In this document: piece by piece, positions 36,640 to 44,905 of the stretch | How the letters are laid out: each line of letters starts with the position of its first letter | How positions within the stretch are numbered: position 1 is the first letter of the stretch | Assembly (NCBI RefSeq): GCF_000240165.1 | Contig: NC_017586.1 | Location: 1,736,001-1,800,000 of the forward strand | From: Streptantibioticus cattleyicolor NRRL 8057 = DSM 46488 | GTDB lineage: Bacteria; Actinomycetota; Actinomycetes; Streptomycetales; Streptomycetaceae | Length of the DNA: 64,000 bases | Direction of reading: 5' to 3' | Notes under the pieces: model-generated | What the model was told of the DNA's origin: nothing | The model's database searches: none | Seen by the model: only the letters and a program-made list of their open reading frames with translations | Position numbers and translations under genes: made by a program

Positions 36640-38435
36640 CAGTGCTTGGATTCCTCCAGTTCCAGGACCGATCCCCAGGACCGGTCTCCGATCTCGCCCT
36701 CAGCCGGGATCAGCACGCCCCGGATGGTGAACTCCATGAGCCGTGCGGCTTCCCTGGTCAGCTCGGCAGCGGCATCGCGTGGGAAGCTGAACAGGATCTC
36801 GTCGTGGATCGGCAGCCGCATGTACGGCGCGAACCCGGCGTCCGCCAGGCGCAGCAGCGCGCGGGCCGTGATGTCCCGGCTCCCCGACTGGATGAAGTAG
36901 TTCAGGGCTGCGTACGCGCGTCCCCGGTCCACCGGCAGGCGCCTGCCGGTGGGGGTGTAGACGAACCCTGTCCGCCTGGCCTCGTCGGCGAGCTGCTTCG
37001 CCAGGACCCCGACGCGCGGGTATGTGTCGGCGAACGCGCTGAGCGTGCGCTTGGCGGTCTCCTCGTCCACGCCGAACTGTTCGACCATGGCACGCCAGCC
37101 GCCGCCGAACACGGTCAGGAAGTTCGCGCCCTTGCCTACCTTTCTCGGGACGCCGGCCGCGTCCGCGGTGATCTGGTGCAGGTCCAGGCCGTTGGCGAAC
37201 GCGTGGAGCATCGTCGGGTCTTGGGAGAACGCGGCGAGGTCGCGCAACTCCATGTTTCCGAAGTCGATCGACACACTTACGTGTCCTTCCTCGGCGAGGA
37301 ACATGTGCCGCACGTAGCCGTCCCCGGCCGGGAATGTCTGGGCGGGCACGCTGCCGGTGATGCTCATGCGTGCTGTGCGTGCCTGGATGGAGTTGATCGA
37401 CGCGTGGACGCGCCCCCGGCTGTCTCTGCCGTCGAGCGCTCGCTGGAACCAGGTTGCCGACCACTTGCGGGCCCGTCGCGCCTTGATGACTGCTTCGGCA
37501 AGGGGGTGGTCGATGCCGTTGAGTACGTCATCGTCCATTGCCAGATTGCCCTTGGCTGTCTTCTTGGTGAGACGGATCCCGAAGCCCAGGAATGCGTCTA
37601 CGAGCTGAGCGGTGGAGTTGATGTTCTCGACGCCATACCTATTGGCTACCTGCTCCCATCGCTCGTACTCGGCGGCCAGCTCCGCTAGGCGTGCTTCCGC
37701 ATAGTCGGAGTCGAGCAGGTAGCCTGTGCGCTCGATAAGTCCGGTGACGTGGTTGAGGCGGTGTTCCCAGGAGAACAGGCCGCGCCTTTTGGTGCGTGCC
37801 GGCACGAGTGGCCAGAGGATGTGGAACAGGCGGTAGGCGAGGATGGGGTCCATTCCCGCGTAGAGCAGGAAGTCCTCATCGAAGAGTTCAACAATGGGCC
37901 ATATCTTGTGCTTCGTGGTCTTGTATTTCCGGGCCAGGAGAACCATGCTCCCCTTGACCTCTTCGGCGACTACGGGATCGATGTAGTGTTTCGTCAGCTC
38001 TTCGAGTTTGAGGCCCGGCCCTTTCTCCTTGACTCCTCTGGGGTCTACGAGGTGTGCGGTGATCTTCGTGCAGATCGTCTTGGGCGCCAGAACCTCCAGG
38101 GGGATGCCCAGGGACGCCTCAATGACGTGCTGGTCGAAGATGGCGTTGTGTGCGATCAGCGTTCCGGCGCCGAGCAGTGCGCGTTGCGCAGCCCTGCGGT
38201 AGGGCTCCCCCAGCTCGACGGGGATCACGTAGGACTCGCTGCCGTTGCCGAACTGGGCCAGGCGCAGCCGGAATCCGCGGTCCCAGTCCCACCAGTTCAG
38301 GCCGGTGGTCTCGGTGTCGAACCCGAGCACCGGATTCTTGCCCAGCCAGCGGTCGAACTCCCGGATATCGTCTGTCGTCTCGACTACGTTGATCCGCACT
38401 TGCTGATGTTTGATCTTGTAGTGGAGATGCTTCAA
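36639..38435 (-). CDS. polA: DNA polymerase I (family A), phage
   Basis: 598 residues from a TTG at 38435 (a GTG twelve codons further on is an alternative). The N-terminal 3'-5' exonuclease domain has F-D-T-E-T-T-G-L and A-H-N-A-I-F-D. The polymerase domain has motif A as V-S-I-D-F-G-N-M-E-L-R (the usual Y-S-Q is replaced by F-G-N), motif B K-V-G-K-G-A-N-F-L-T-V-F-G-G, and motif C P-I-H-D-E-I-L-F. No 5' nuclease domain, as usual in phages. Replicates the phage genome with the primase and helicase encoded upstream. No TAG codons. Confidence 0.95.
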   Translation of the reverse strand: MKHLHYKIKHQQVRINVVETTDDIREFDRWLGKNPVLGFDTETTGLNWWDWDRGFRLRLAQFGNGSESYVIPVELGEPYRRAAQRALLGAGTLIAHNAIFDQHVIEASLGIPLEVLAPKTICTKITAHLVDPRGVKEKGPGLKLEELTKHYIDPVVAEEVKGSMVLLARKYKTTKHKIWPIVELFDEDFLLYAGMDPILAYRLFHILWPLVPARTKRRGLFSWEHRLNHVTGLIERTGYLLDSDYAEARLAELAAEYERWEQVANRYGVENINSTAQLVDAFLGFGIRLTKKTAKGNLAMDDDVLNGIDHPLAEAVIKARRARKWSATWFQRALDGRDSRGRVHASINSIQARTARMSITGSVPAQTFPAGDGYVRHMFLAEEGHVSVSIDFGNMELRDLAAFSQDPTMLHAFANGLDLHQITADAAGVPRKVGKGANFLTVFGGGWRAMVEQFGVDEETAKRTLSAFADTYPRVGVLAKQLADEARRTGFVYTPTGRRLPVDRGRAYAALNYFIQSGSRDITARALLRLADAGFAPYMRLPIHDEILFSFPRDAAAELTREAARLMEFTIRGVLIPAEGEIGDRSWGSVLELEESKH

Positions 38436-38436
38436 C

Positions 38437-38607
38437 TTACTCCCGGAATGCGCGGACTATGCAGTAGACGACGACCGCAACGGCGATAGTCAGGCACATG
38501 GCGGTGACCCCCGTTTCGATTGCTTTGAGCTAGCTGCCTTCGTAGGCCGATATGAGTACGAGGATCAGGAGCATGGCGAGCATGCCGTAACAGAAGGCGT
38601 AGATCAC
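38437..38607 (-). CDS. small two-helix membrane protein completed only by amber read-through
   Basis: GTG start at 38607 overlaps the upstream stop (GTGA) and follows an AAGGAG ribosome site. Frame: helix 1 (A-F-C-Y-G-M-L-A-M-L-L-I-L-V-L-I-S-A-Y-E), then TAG at 38530-38532, then a loop L-K-A-I-E-T-G-V-T and helix 2 (A-M-C-L-T-I-A-V-A-V-V-V-Y-C-I-V), ending R-A-F-R-E and TAA at 38437. 56 residues with the amber decoded. Two closely spaced helices and a basic tail are holin-like, but the early-operon position makes lysis only one possibility. Termination at TAG would give a one-helix peptide. Confidence 0.6.
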
Positions 38608-38786
38608 GGTGCGGACTCCTTGCAGTGGTGAGCTGTGGTCGCAGTGGCAATGTCCTGGGCAGTTACCGCATTGTTGTCGCAGCATGCGCAGCCTCCAGAG
38701 GCAATCTGGGTTTCGCATTTGGCGCACCACAGATCGACGCCGCCGTTTTCCAGTCCGTAGACGAGAATCCGGTTTGCTTCGGTCAT
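38604..38786 (-). CDS. small cysteine-rich (zinc-ribbon-like) protein
   Basis: 60 residues from ATG at 38786 to TGA at 38604. Contains C-A-K-C and G-G-C-A-C-C, which could bind one metal ion. The start overlaps the stop of the upstream 46-residue gene (ATGA). Function unknown. Coupled tightly to its neighbours in the early operon. Confidence 0.65.
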   Translation of the reverse strand: MTEANRILVYGLENGGVDLWCAKCETQIASGGCACCDNNAVTAQDIATATTAHHCKESAP

Positions 38787-38923
38787 CGGAATTCCTTCAG
38801 GCACCGGGCCGGCACGTGCGCGGCCGGTGAGTATTTCCATGCTTTGCACGGGCCTGCCATGTTCAGCCAGACGCCGAGTGCGAGCGCCAGCAAGAGTGCA
38901 ATCACTGTCGTCAGGGTTTTCAT
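38783..38923 (-). CDS. small membrane or secreted peptide (46 residues)
   Basis: ATG at 38923, TGA at 38783. M-K-T-L-T-T-V then a leucine/alanine helix (I-A-L-L-L-A-L-A-L-G-V-W-L), followed by a basic, cysteine-containing tail. It resembles an uncleaved signal anchor. No function recognised. Confidence 0.6.
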   Translation of the reverse strand: MKTLTTVIALLLALALGVWLNMAGPCKAWKYSPAAHVPARCLKEFR

Positions 38924-38983
38924 GTGCCTCCAAAAGGGCGGGGCGCCGGTGGTGGCCGGCGCCCCGCGATCTGCTGTGGTCGA

Positions 38984-39493
38984 TTACTTGGCCTTGAAGC
39001 CGCCGTCCTTCTGGCGCCACAGCGGTTCGCACTTGCCGCCCTCGGGGCCGTTGCAGAACATCGCGGCCCAATTCGCCTTCTCGACAAGGCTGCGGCCGTG
39101 GGGGCAGTCGTCGCCCGCAACGGCGGGAGGGGTCTTCGGGACCACCTTGCCGTTCTGGAAGGTCTTCGGCCCCGTGCCGCCAGCGCCTCCCTTGAACTGG
39201 CTGCGGGTGTAGTCGGCTGCCTTGGCGGTGAGGTCGATCAGCCCCTCTGCCTTGAGGGCGTTGAGCAGCGCGGCGCCCGCACGTGCGGTGTCCTCGGCGG
39301 TGTCGCCGTACACGGTGGGGGTCAGCCACTCGGCGTCATAGCCGCTGCCGGCCTTGAGCGTGAAGCCGATCTTGAATCGGGCAAGGTGGCGCGAGGTTTC
39401 AGGCATAGGCGCGGTCTCCTTCTTCGCGGTGGTGGTCTGGTGTGAGGGCACGTCCCACGGGGACTTGTCCTCGAAGGGGTCGGGGTAGCTCAA
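38984..39493 (-). CDS. phage protein of unknown function, possible DNA-binding accessory
   Basis: 169 residues from a TTG at 39493, chosen because GGAG lies five bases upstream; a TTG at 39514 is also open. F-K-I-G-F-T-L-K-A-G-S-G-Y-D-A-E-W-L suggests a beta-rich N-terminal half. The C-terminal half carries D-D-C-P-H-G, F-C-N-G and G-K-C-E-P-L, a possible metal site. Located between nrdJ and a set of tiny genes; a replication accessory such as a single-strand-binding protein is possible but not shown. TAA stop. Confidence 0.6.
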   Translation of the reverse strand: MSYPDPFEDKSPWDVPSHQTTTAKKETAPMPETSRHLARFKIGFTLKAGSGYDAEWLTPTVYGDTAEDTARAGAALLNALKAEGLIDLTAKAADYTRSQFKGGAGGTGPKTFQNGKVVPKTPPAVAGDDCPHGRSLVEKANWAAMFCNGPEGGKCEPLWRQKDGGFKAK

Positions 39494-39537
39494 GATCACT
39501 CCACGGGTTGGCAATTCATTCGTTCGTCGGCGGGGTG

Positions 39538-41547
39538 TCAGATCGGGCAGGCGCCCGAGGTGCAGTCCTCGTCGTAGCTGGTGTCCACCGCGCGGTGGTC
39601 CAGGTCGGCCGTCAGCCGCTCGTACTCCTCGGCCGTGATGCGCTCGTACGGCGCCTGCGCCCGGCTGGACTCCGGGAAGACCGTGCTGCCCTTCAGTCGC
39701 GGCATGTAGTGCAGCAGCACACCGGCCAGGTCCTCGACGGTGTACTGGTCAGGGTCGATCACGGCCGTGTAGCTCACGGCCTGGTCCGCCCAGCACTGCT
39801 GGTACATCTCCTGCACGCTCAGCATGGCGTCCAGGTCGAGCTGGCCGGCGTGCTCGTATGCCTGCTCCAGCACCTCGTCCAGCAGCACGTCCCGCGTCGG
39901 GATCGCCACCACTGCCGTGTTGGCTGCGTAGATGCACGGCTCGACGTGGTAGCCGCTGCGCCGGTACTCCTCGACCTGCGCGGCCTCCGCCGGGTCCAGC
40001 AGCGAGAACCGGATGCGGCGGACGAAGTAGCCCGCGTACGGTGCATGGATCCCCTCCCCGGAGACGCCGGCCAGCTTGCTGATGGTCCCGGTCGGGGCCA
40101 CCACGCGCCGCTTCACCGGCACGGGGATACGGAGCTGGGCGGCGTACTCCTGGGCAGCCCGGTCCACCACCGCGGCGTACGTCTGGAGGTCGTACGCCAC
40201 CAGGCCGTGGTCGTGGTGCGCAGCCTGCGAGTACGGGATGCCCTGCTTGGCCAGGTAATCGGCGAGCCCGGTGTGCCCGACGCCGATACGGCGGTTCCGC
40301 GCGATCACCTCGGCCGAACGCCGGTCCGCGACCGGTGCGAACGTAGCCCGGACCAGGTAGCGGGTCAGCAGCCGGTGTGCCTCGTCCAGCTCTTCCCAGT
40401 CAGGGCGCCCGTCCTCGACGAACGCGGCGAGGTTGAGCGAGCCCAGGTTGCACGGCTCCCACTGGTTGAGCGTGGCCTCCCCGCACGGGTTGACCGTGTA
40501 CGTCCCGTCCGGCTCGCCCACGGCCGACAGCGACGAGTTCCAGAACCCCGGCTCCCCGTCGCGCAGCGCGCCCTCGGCGATGGTGGTGAGCACCTTTCGC
40601 GCAGCGGGGTCTCCAGCCTCGGCCATGGTGATGAACTCGGAGTCCACCTCCACGGAGATGTTGGTGGTCCAGTGCTCGCTCTGCTCCCGCTTGCACCGGA
40701 CGAACTCCTCAATCTGCGAGTCCCGCCAGTGCATGACCGACATACGCGCCGAGCGGCGCACACCCCCGGCCACGATGCACCGCGCGATCTCGTGATCGAT
40801 CTCCATCGCATCCATGCCGGTAAGCGGGAACCCGGCGCAGTCGGCCAGGATCTCTCCGGTCCGGATCAGCAGCTCCGCGAACGGCGCCGGCCCGCTGGCC
40901 GTGCCGCCGAACGACCGCAGCGCAGCGCCCTTCCGGCGGAGCCGGCTCACGTCGTAGACACGATCGGTATGCCGCACCTGCGGGTTGTGGGCCGTGCGGA
41001 TCAGGTCTGCGAGGGCGGCGGCCCAGCCCTCCCGCGAGTCCTCGACGGCATAGGCAACGTGCCAGGTGTAGGCATAGTCCCCGGACAGCAGCCCGGCTTC
41101 CGCCATCTCCGTGTAGTCAGGGTGCGCCGGGTCGCAGACGATGTGCACCTGGAGCGCGTTCTCCACGGCCGGGAACTCGGCAAAGTACCGGTTGCTGTAG
41201 TTCGCGCCGACGCCTCCTCCCTCGGCGAGCCGGAGCAGGGTGAACGTGAAGTGCTCTTCCGGCCGCGCCGGATCCCAGCCCGCGGCCCAGCAGTTGTTGA
41301 GGGCGTAGTCGGTGACGCCGCTGCCGCGCAGGTGGCGGCCGGCGGGCAGGACCTTGAACGTCTCGATCAGCTCGACCAGGCGCTCACGCTCGTCCGGCTC
41401 GATGAACTGTTCGTCCACGAGCGCAAGGTTGCCGTCGACCACGCGCTCGACGGTCTGAGGCCAGGTCTCCAGTTCCCCCGACGGCAGCTCCCGGCTGTAG
41501 GTGCGTTCGTAGACGGTTCGGGCGGTCTCGGTCCTCCAGGCCGTCAC
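39538..41547 (-). CDS. nrdJ: class II (adenosylcobalamin-dependent) ribonucleotide reductase
   Basis: 669 residues. Similar in layout to the monomeric B12-dependent ribonucleoside-triphosphate reductase of lactobacilli. Visible: V-L-P-A-G-R-H-L-R-G-S-G, N-N-C-W-A-A-G-W (first active-site Cys), V-N-P-C-G-E-A-T-L (thiyl-radical Cys and Glu), and the C-terminal redox pair in D-C-T-S-G-A-C-P-I. It supplies deoxynucleotides for phage replication and needs host cobalamin. Overlaps the sigma-like gene upstream by four bases. No TAG codons. Confidence 0.93.
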   Translation of the reverse strand: MTAWRTETARTVYERTYSRELPSGELETWPQTVERVVDGNLALVDEQFIEPDERERLVELIETFKVLPAGRHLRGSGVTDYALNNCWAAGWDPARPEEHFTFTLLRLAEGGGVGANYSNRYFAEFPAVENALQVHIVCDPAHPDYTEMAEAGLLSGDYAYTWHVAYAVEDSREGWAAALADLIRTAHNPQVRHTDRVYDVSRLRRKGAALRSFGGTASGPAPFAELLIRTGEILADCAGFPLTGMDAMEIDHEIARCIVAGGVRRSARMSVMHWRDSQIEEFVRCKREQSEHWTTNISVEVDSEFITMAEAGDPAARKVLTTIAEGALRDGEPGFWNSSLSAVGEPDGTYTVNPCGEATLNQWEPCNLGSLNLAAFVEDGRPDWEELDEAHRLLTRYLVRATFAPVADRRSAEVIARNRRIGVGHTGLADYLAKQGIPYSQAAHHDHGLVAYDLQTYAAVVDRAAQEYAAQLRIPVPVKRRVVAPTGTISKLAGVSGEGIHAPYAGYFVRRIRFSLLDPAEAAQVEEYRRSGYHVEPCIYAANTAVVAIPTRDVLLDEVLEQAYEHAGQLDLDAMLSVQEMYQQCWADQAVSYTAVIDPDQYTVEDLAGVLLHYMPRLKGSTVFPESSRAQAPYERITAEEYERLTADLDHRAVDTSYDEDCTSGACPI

Positions 41548-42104
41548 GCGGCTCCCCTCTTGGTTCGGATGTGGCGGTTCATGGACAGGGCCAGGGCGTC
41601 AACGGCCCGGTAACCTCGGCGCCGTTCGGCGTCATTCACCGGGGGCATTCCGTAGACGTAAAGCCGCTGGATCAATTCCTGATATTCGTTGCTCAGCTTC
41701 GGCAGCGCTGCGGCAGCGTCCAGCCGCGCGGGCATGATGTTGTCGGAGATCACGCACCGAGTCAGGTCGTCCTTCTTACCGACAACGTCTCCAATTTCGT
41801 CGTCCGTATAGACGAACGTACGCAGAACGGTCCGGACTTCATCGGGTGTGTAGTAATACTGATCGTCCATCAGGTCTCGGTAAGCGCGCTCCTTGGCCGC
41901 GTACCGGCGCCCGGCATTCCAAAAGACCTTGCGAATGAACTCGTGGTCCTCGGCATGCTCGGCGAGAGTGCGGCGCTCCTCCATCGCGTGCAGCAGGATT
42001 TCCTGCTTGACGTCATCGACTTCAACCACGCACCACTTGTTAGCGATCTCCCGGGCCACCTTGCCGGCCAGCTCGCTAAGCTGTCCCCAGTCGAGGTCCG
42101 TCAT
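41544..42104 (-). CDS. sigma-factor-like protein
   Basis: 186 residues. The segment V-V-E-V-D-D-V-K-Q-E-I-L-L-H-A resembles sigma-70 region 2. The distal A-L-P-K-L-S-N-E-Y-Q-E-L-I-Q-R-L-Y plus R-R-G-Y-R-A-V-D-A-L-A-L-S-M-N resembles region 4. It could be a phage sigma factor redirecting host RNA polymerase. Alternatively it is a helix-turn-helix protein with only a distant relationship. Coupled to nrdJ and to the gene at 42,101. Confidence 0.6.
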   Translation of the reverse strand: MTDLDWGQLSELAGKVAREIANKWCVVEVDDVKQEILLHAMEERRTLAEHAEDHEFIRKVFWNAGRRYAAKERAYRDLMDDQYYYTPDEVRTVLRTFVYTDDEIGDVVGKKDDLTRCVISDNIMPARLDAAAALPKLSNEYQELIQRLYVYGMPPVNDAERRRGYRAVDALALSMNRHIRTKRGAA

Positions 42105-42451
42105 GCGACCGCCTTCATGGCGCTTTCCCAGGCCAGCTCAGTAGACCCGTCCGGGTAACGGACGATGTAAGTGAAGTCGCCATCCCTATCAGGTTCACTG
42201 GCAACACCAACGATCTTCCCTTCGCAGCAGTACACCTCGACCTTCTGCTCGATCTGGTACTTCGGAGACAGAACACGCTCGAAAACTCCGCCTACGCCGA
42301 ACAGGGCACACTTCGCTATCTGAGGGGATGCCCACTCGTCACCGATGTAAGCGACGTATTCCGTGCCTCCGTGCTCGAACGGCTCAGCCACGGTGAAAAA
42401 GCTTAGCCCGCTCATTTTCGAACGGTACTCCCGCCCCTTCCACATACTCAT
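42101..42451 (-). CDS. phage protein of unknown function
   Basis: 116 residues from ATG at 42451, overlapping both neighbours by four bases. Mainly beta-strand-like with E-Y-V-A-Y-I-G-D-E-W-A-S and Y-I-V-R-Y-P-D-G-S-T-E-L-A-W. No motif that I recognise. Confidence 0.65.
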   Translation of the reverse strand: MSMWKGREYRSKMSGLSFFTVAEPFEHGGTEYVAYIGDEWASPQIAKCALFGVGGVFERVLSPKYQIEQKVEVYCCEGKIVGVASEPDRDGDFTYIVRYPDGSTELAWESAMKAVA

Positions 42452-43260
42452 GCCTTACCCCCCTTAGAAATGAACTTTCCGCGCGGTCCGCGCTTGATCT
42501 CGCCATACCGCTGGCCCTCGACCACGAACGATCCGTCGTCCTCGATCGGGATCGCGTGCGGAGTGGCGTTGTACTTGCCGACGTAGAACAGGCCGAAGCC
42601 CTTTTGCCAGTTGGCCGGCCCGTTCTTGAGATATCCGGCCTGGCGGACATCCATGAGATGTCCGACCTCGAACCCGTAGATGGTCCGGAGCTTTCCGTTA
42701 TGCCCGGTGGTGTGCGGAGCGATGGCCAGCCGGTGAGTGTGCCCCATGACGATGCTGATTCCGGCCTTGGCCGCCTTGAGCCGCGCAGTCGCGCCAGCCA
42801 CCTGGCTCATTCCCGGCGACTCGTGCCCGTGGACCGCCACCCATCCAGGCGCCAAGGGGTAATAGGGTTCGGCCTTCTTCACGTCGAAGGCCGGAAAGTC
42901 CAGCAGGGTCTCAAACCGGTAGAACGTGTCCTCGGCCGCCAGCGCCGGCGCCCGGCTGGCCAGATACTTCCGCGGCCGTTCGTCGTGGTTGCCTTCCAGC
43001 ACCTACACGGGGCCGGAGTAGACCTCACGAAGCGGAGCCAAGAAGTTCCTCTTGGTGTACTCGGAGTCCCGGATCACATTCCCCTCGAACTCCGCCCGGG
43101 TACCTGCGGACCACCGCGACGGAGCCGGGTAGTCCACCAGGTCGCCGATCTGGATCACTTCGTCCGGCTGGTAGTCACCGATGAACGCGAGGACGTTCCG
43201 CAGCGCCCGCTTGTCTTCGAATGGCGCTTGCACGTCGGATATGACAACTATTCGCTTCAC
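42448..43260 (-). CDS. calcineurin-like metallophosphoesterase with in-frame amber codon
   Basis: 271 codons from GTG at 43260 to TGA at 42448, with TAG at codon 86 (43003-43005). Before the TAG: I-S-D-V-Q-A-P-F-E-D (metal ligand) and G-D-L-V-D-Y. Immediately after it: V-L-E-G-N-H-D-E-R-P (the core G-N-H-D motif), then V-H-G-H-E-S and M-G-H-T-H-R. All metal-binding motifs of the superfamily are present only if the TAG is decoded; stopping there would remove the active site. A Tyr fits the strand before G-N-H-D. Likely role in phage nucleic-acid or nucleotide metabolism. Confidence 0.85.
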
Positions 43261-43448
43261 ATGGCTCCTCGGGAGTAGGTCGGCTCCGGTAGGTCGATCT
43301 CGACGTACCGGCCCAACCAGCCATCGTTGACAGTGTTCAGGTCCATAGCGTGGATGGGCGAACAGTCGCCGTTATCCAACTCGTAGCCATCGGCGTAAGC
43401 GGCTTTGATCGCCGCTTCAATAGCCCTTGCGTGTTCTTCGAGAGTCAA
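43257..43448 (-). CDS. small phage protein of unknown function
   Basis: 63 residues from a TTG at 43448 (overlapping the upstream TGA); a longer frame to 43490 is less likely. L-T-L-E-E-H-A-R-A-I-E-A-A-I-K is helical, followed by Y-V-E-I-D-L-P-E-P-T-Y. Overlaps the phosphoesterase start. No function recognised. Confidence 0.6.
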   Translation of the reverse strand: MTLEEHARAIEAAIKAAYADGYELDNGDCSPIHAMDLNTVNDGWLGRYVEIDLPEPTYSRGAM

Positions 43449-43870
43449 TCTGCTACCTTCAGACTCTCGATCTCGTAGTCGAGATACCAACGGGCCTTCT
43501 TCAGGTCCTCCAGCTCGTCACCCTTTCGCCCCGCCCGCATCAGGTACTTCAACGCGTTCCCACGGACGAACGAGAAGTGCCGAGTTATCTCGATGACTTC
43601 CATGCCTCCGGGCATCCAGGTGTAGTGGCCCGGGTGGTCGATGCCCTCCTCCTCCGTGGATGGTTCAGTGCTCGCGGGCATCAGCTCGTCCTCCGCGAAC
43701 ATGTAGCGGCGCCCGTCAGGGAACATCACCTCGTAGGGGAGGAAGTATCTGGAGTCAATGTCCGCGACCGTGCCGGTCTGGCCCTTCCGCTCCCGCAGCA
43801 CGAAGGAATATTCCCTGCCCTTCGGGGGGCAAATGGTCACCTCGTCGTCCAGCCCGAACTTCAGCTTCAC
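43445..43870 (-). CDS. DUF3310 (SaV-like) domain protein
   Basis: 141 residues. The N-terminal half is beta-rich (T-G-T-V-A-D-I-D-S-R-Y). The C-terminal half carries the DUF3310 pattern I-D-H-P-G-H-Y-T ... E-V-I-E-I-T-R-H-F-S-F ... G-N-A-L-K-Y-L-M-R-A-G-R-K. Such proteins are common in phage replication regions and have been suggested to act in nucleotide metabolism; activity is not established. Coupled with the primase gene by a four-base overlap. Confidence 0.85.
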   Translation of the reverse strand: MKLKFGLDDEVTICPPKGREYSFVLRERKGQTGTVADIDSRYFLPYEVMFPDGRRYMFAEDELMPASTEPSTEEEGIDHPGHYTWMPGGMEVIEITRHFSFVRGNALKYLMRAGRKGDELEDLKKARWYLDYEIESLKVAD

Positions 43871-44565
43871 AGGCCGATCCTCTCTCTCAGCACGTCGAAC
43901 CCGTACTCGTACGCGAACGAATTGGAGTCATGCCGGGGGGCCGGGATGATCACCTTTGCGTTGGGCATTTCGGCAGCGCGCTTCTCCGCAGCCGCAATGC
44001 CGGGCTCGTCTCCGTCGGCCACGTGGTAGACGTGCCGGAACCCCATGAAGGCGGGATCGAAGTGGGCGCGCCACGCTGAGGTGCCCTGGTAACCGACGGC
44101 CGGGACACCAGCCGCCTCCCATGTCATCGCGTCCATTTCGCCCTCGGTCACGACCACATTCGGGCTGGAGCCGATCAAGGCCATGGTGTTGTACAGCCGC
44201 GGCACATCCCCCGGGAGCGACCGGTACTTCCCGTGACCCTGGTGCCGCTCCTTCTGAAGCGGTGCGAGATACCGGCCTGCCTCGTCTTTCACGCACTCGT
44301 CGGCGATACAGCGGCACCGCACCGTGGCCACACCGTGTTCACCACCGGCCGGCCGCAAGTACGGGATGACGAGCATCCCTGCGTACTGCTCATGGCCAGT
44401 AAGAGCCGAACCGACGAATCCGATTCGAAACCGGTCGGCGACGCCGGCCAGCCCCCGAGCCTTCATGTACGCCTCGGCCGGACTCCCCTTGTACTGCCAG
44501 TGGTACGTCTTCGCTGCCTGTACCGAACCGGCTATCTGCAAACTCCTGAGCCTGTCTGAAGCCAA
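43867..44565 (-). CDS. DNA primase, TOPRIM part
   Basis: 232 residues from a TTG at 44565 with GGGAGG six bases upstream. V-V-V-T-E-G-E-M-D-A-M-T and H-V-A-D-G-D-E-P-G are TOPRIM motifs (catalytic Glu and D-x-D). The N-terminal part (A-K-T-Y-H-W-Q-Y-K-G-S-P) resembles the linker after a primase zinc domain. The zinc domain is encoded in an overlapping frame at 44,390-44,773, so the primase is split or made by a +1 frameshift. Synthesises RNA primers on the lagging strand. Confidence 0.85.
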   Translation of the reverse strand: MASDRLRSLQIAGSVQAAKTYHWQYKGSPAEAYMKARGLAGVADRFRIGFVGSALTGHEQYAGMLVIPYLRPAGGEHGVATVRCRCIADECVKDEAGRYLAPLQKERHQGHGKYRSLPGDVPRLYNTMALIGSSPNVVVTEGEMDAMTWEAAGVPAVGYQGTSAWRAHFDPAFMGFRHVYHVADGDEPGIAAAEKRAAEMPNAKVIIPAPRHDSNSFAYEYGFDVLRERIGL

Positions 44566-44773
44566 ATCCCTCCTCCCTCTGGATCACGTCATAGCTGTCC
44601 TCGGACACGTCACAGACGAAACATGCCCATCGTTGAAAGCCGGTGTTTGCTGACGCGCTCGGATTCGTCTCCGGGTGAAGCGGGCACAGAATCTTCTGCC
44701 ACCCGCTCCGGTCCCGAAGTTGGATGCCGTAGTAATGCTTCAGCACCAGGGCGATAGGCGGCTTACTGCTCAC
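44390..44773 (-). CDS. DNA primase, CHC2-type zinc-finger part
   Basis: 127 residues from GTG at 44773. I-L-C-P-L-H-P-E-T-N-P-S and W-A-C-F-V-C give the C-H-C-C zinc ligands of bacterial primases, followed by D-V-I-Q-R-E-E-G-F-G-F-R-Q-A-Q-E-F, the usual next helix. After about 44,530 the frame loses similarity (Gly/Arg-rich) while the TOPRIM protein continues in the +1 frame. Either a real split into two chains, a programmed +1 shift between about 44,586 and 44,500, or a sequence error. Confidence 0.75.
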   Translation of the reverse strand: MSSKPPIALVLKHYYGIQLRDRSGWQKILCPLHPETNPSASANTGFQRWACFVCDVSEDSYDVIQREEGFGFRQAQEFADSRFGTGSEDVPLAVQGESGRGVHEGSGAGRRRRPVSNRIRRFGSYWP

Positions 44774-44903
44774 GCGCCGGCACCGGGTCCCCGACCTTCC
44801 GAACCGTGACGGGAAAGACATAGCGCTTCGAATTCCGCGCGTTCCAGTCCCGGCTTCCCTTCCACGCCCGGTAATCGAAGGCAACCGACTTGCGCTCACT
44901 CAT
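44763..44903 (-). CDS. small basic protein (46 residues)
   Basis: ATG at 44903, TAA at 44763; its 3' end overlaps the primase zinc-domain start. M-S-E-R-K-S-V-A-F-D-Y-R-A-W-K-G and K-R-Y-V-F-P-V-T-V-R-K. Basic and aromatic, possibly nucleic-acid-binding. No known family. Confidence 0.6.
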   Translation of the reverse strand: MSERKSVAFDYRAWKGSRDWNARNSKRYVFPVTVRKVGDPVPAREQ

Positions 44904-44905
44904 CT

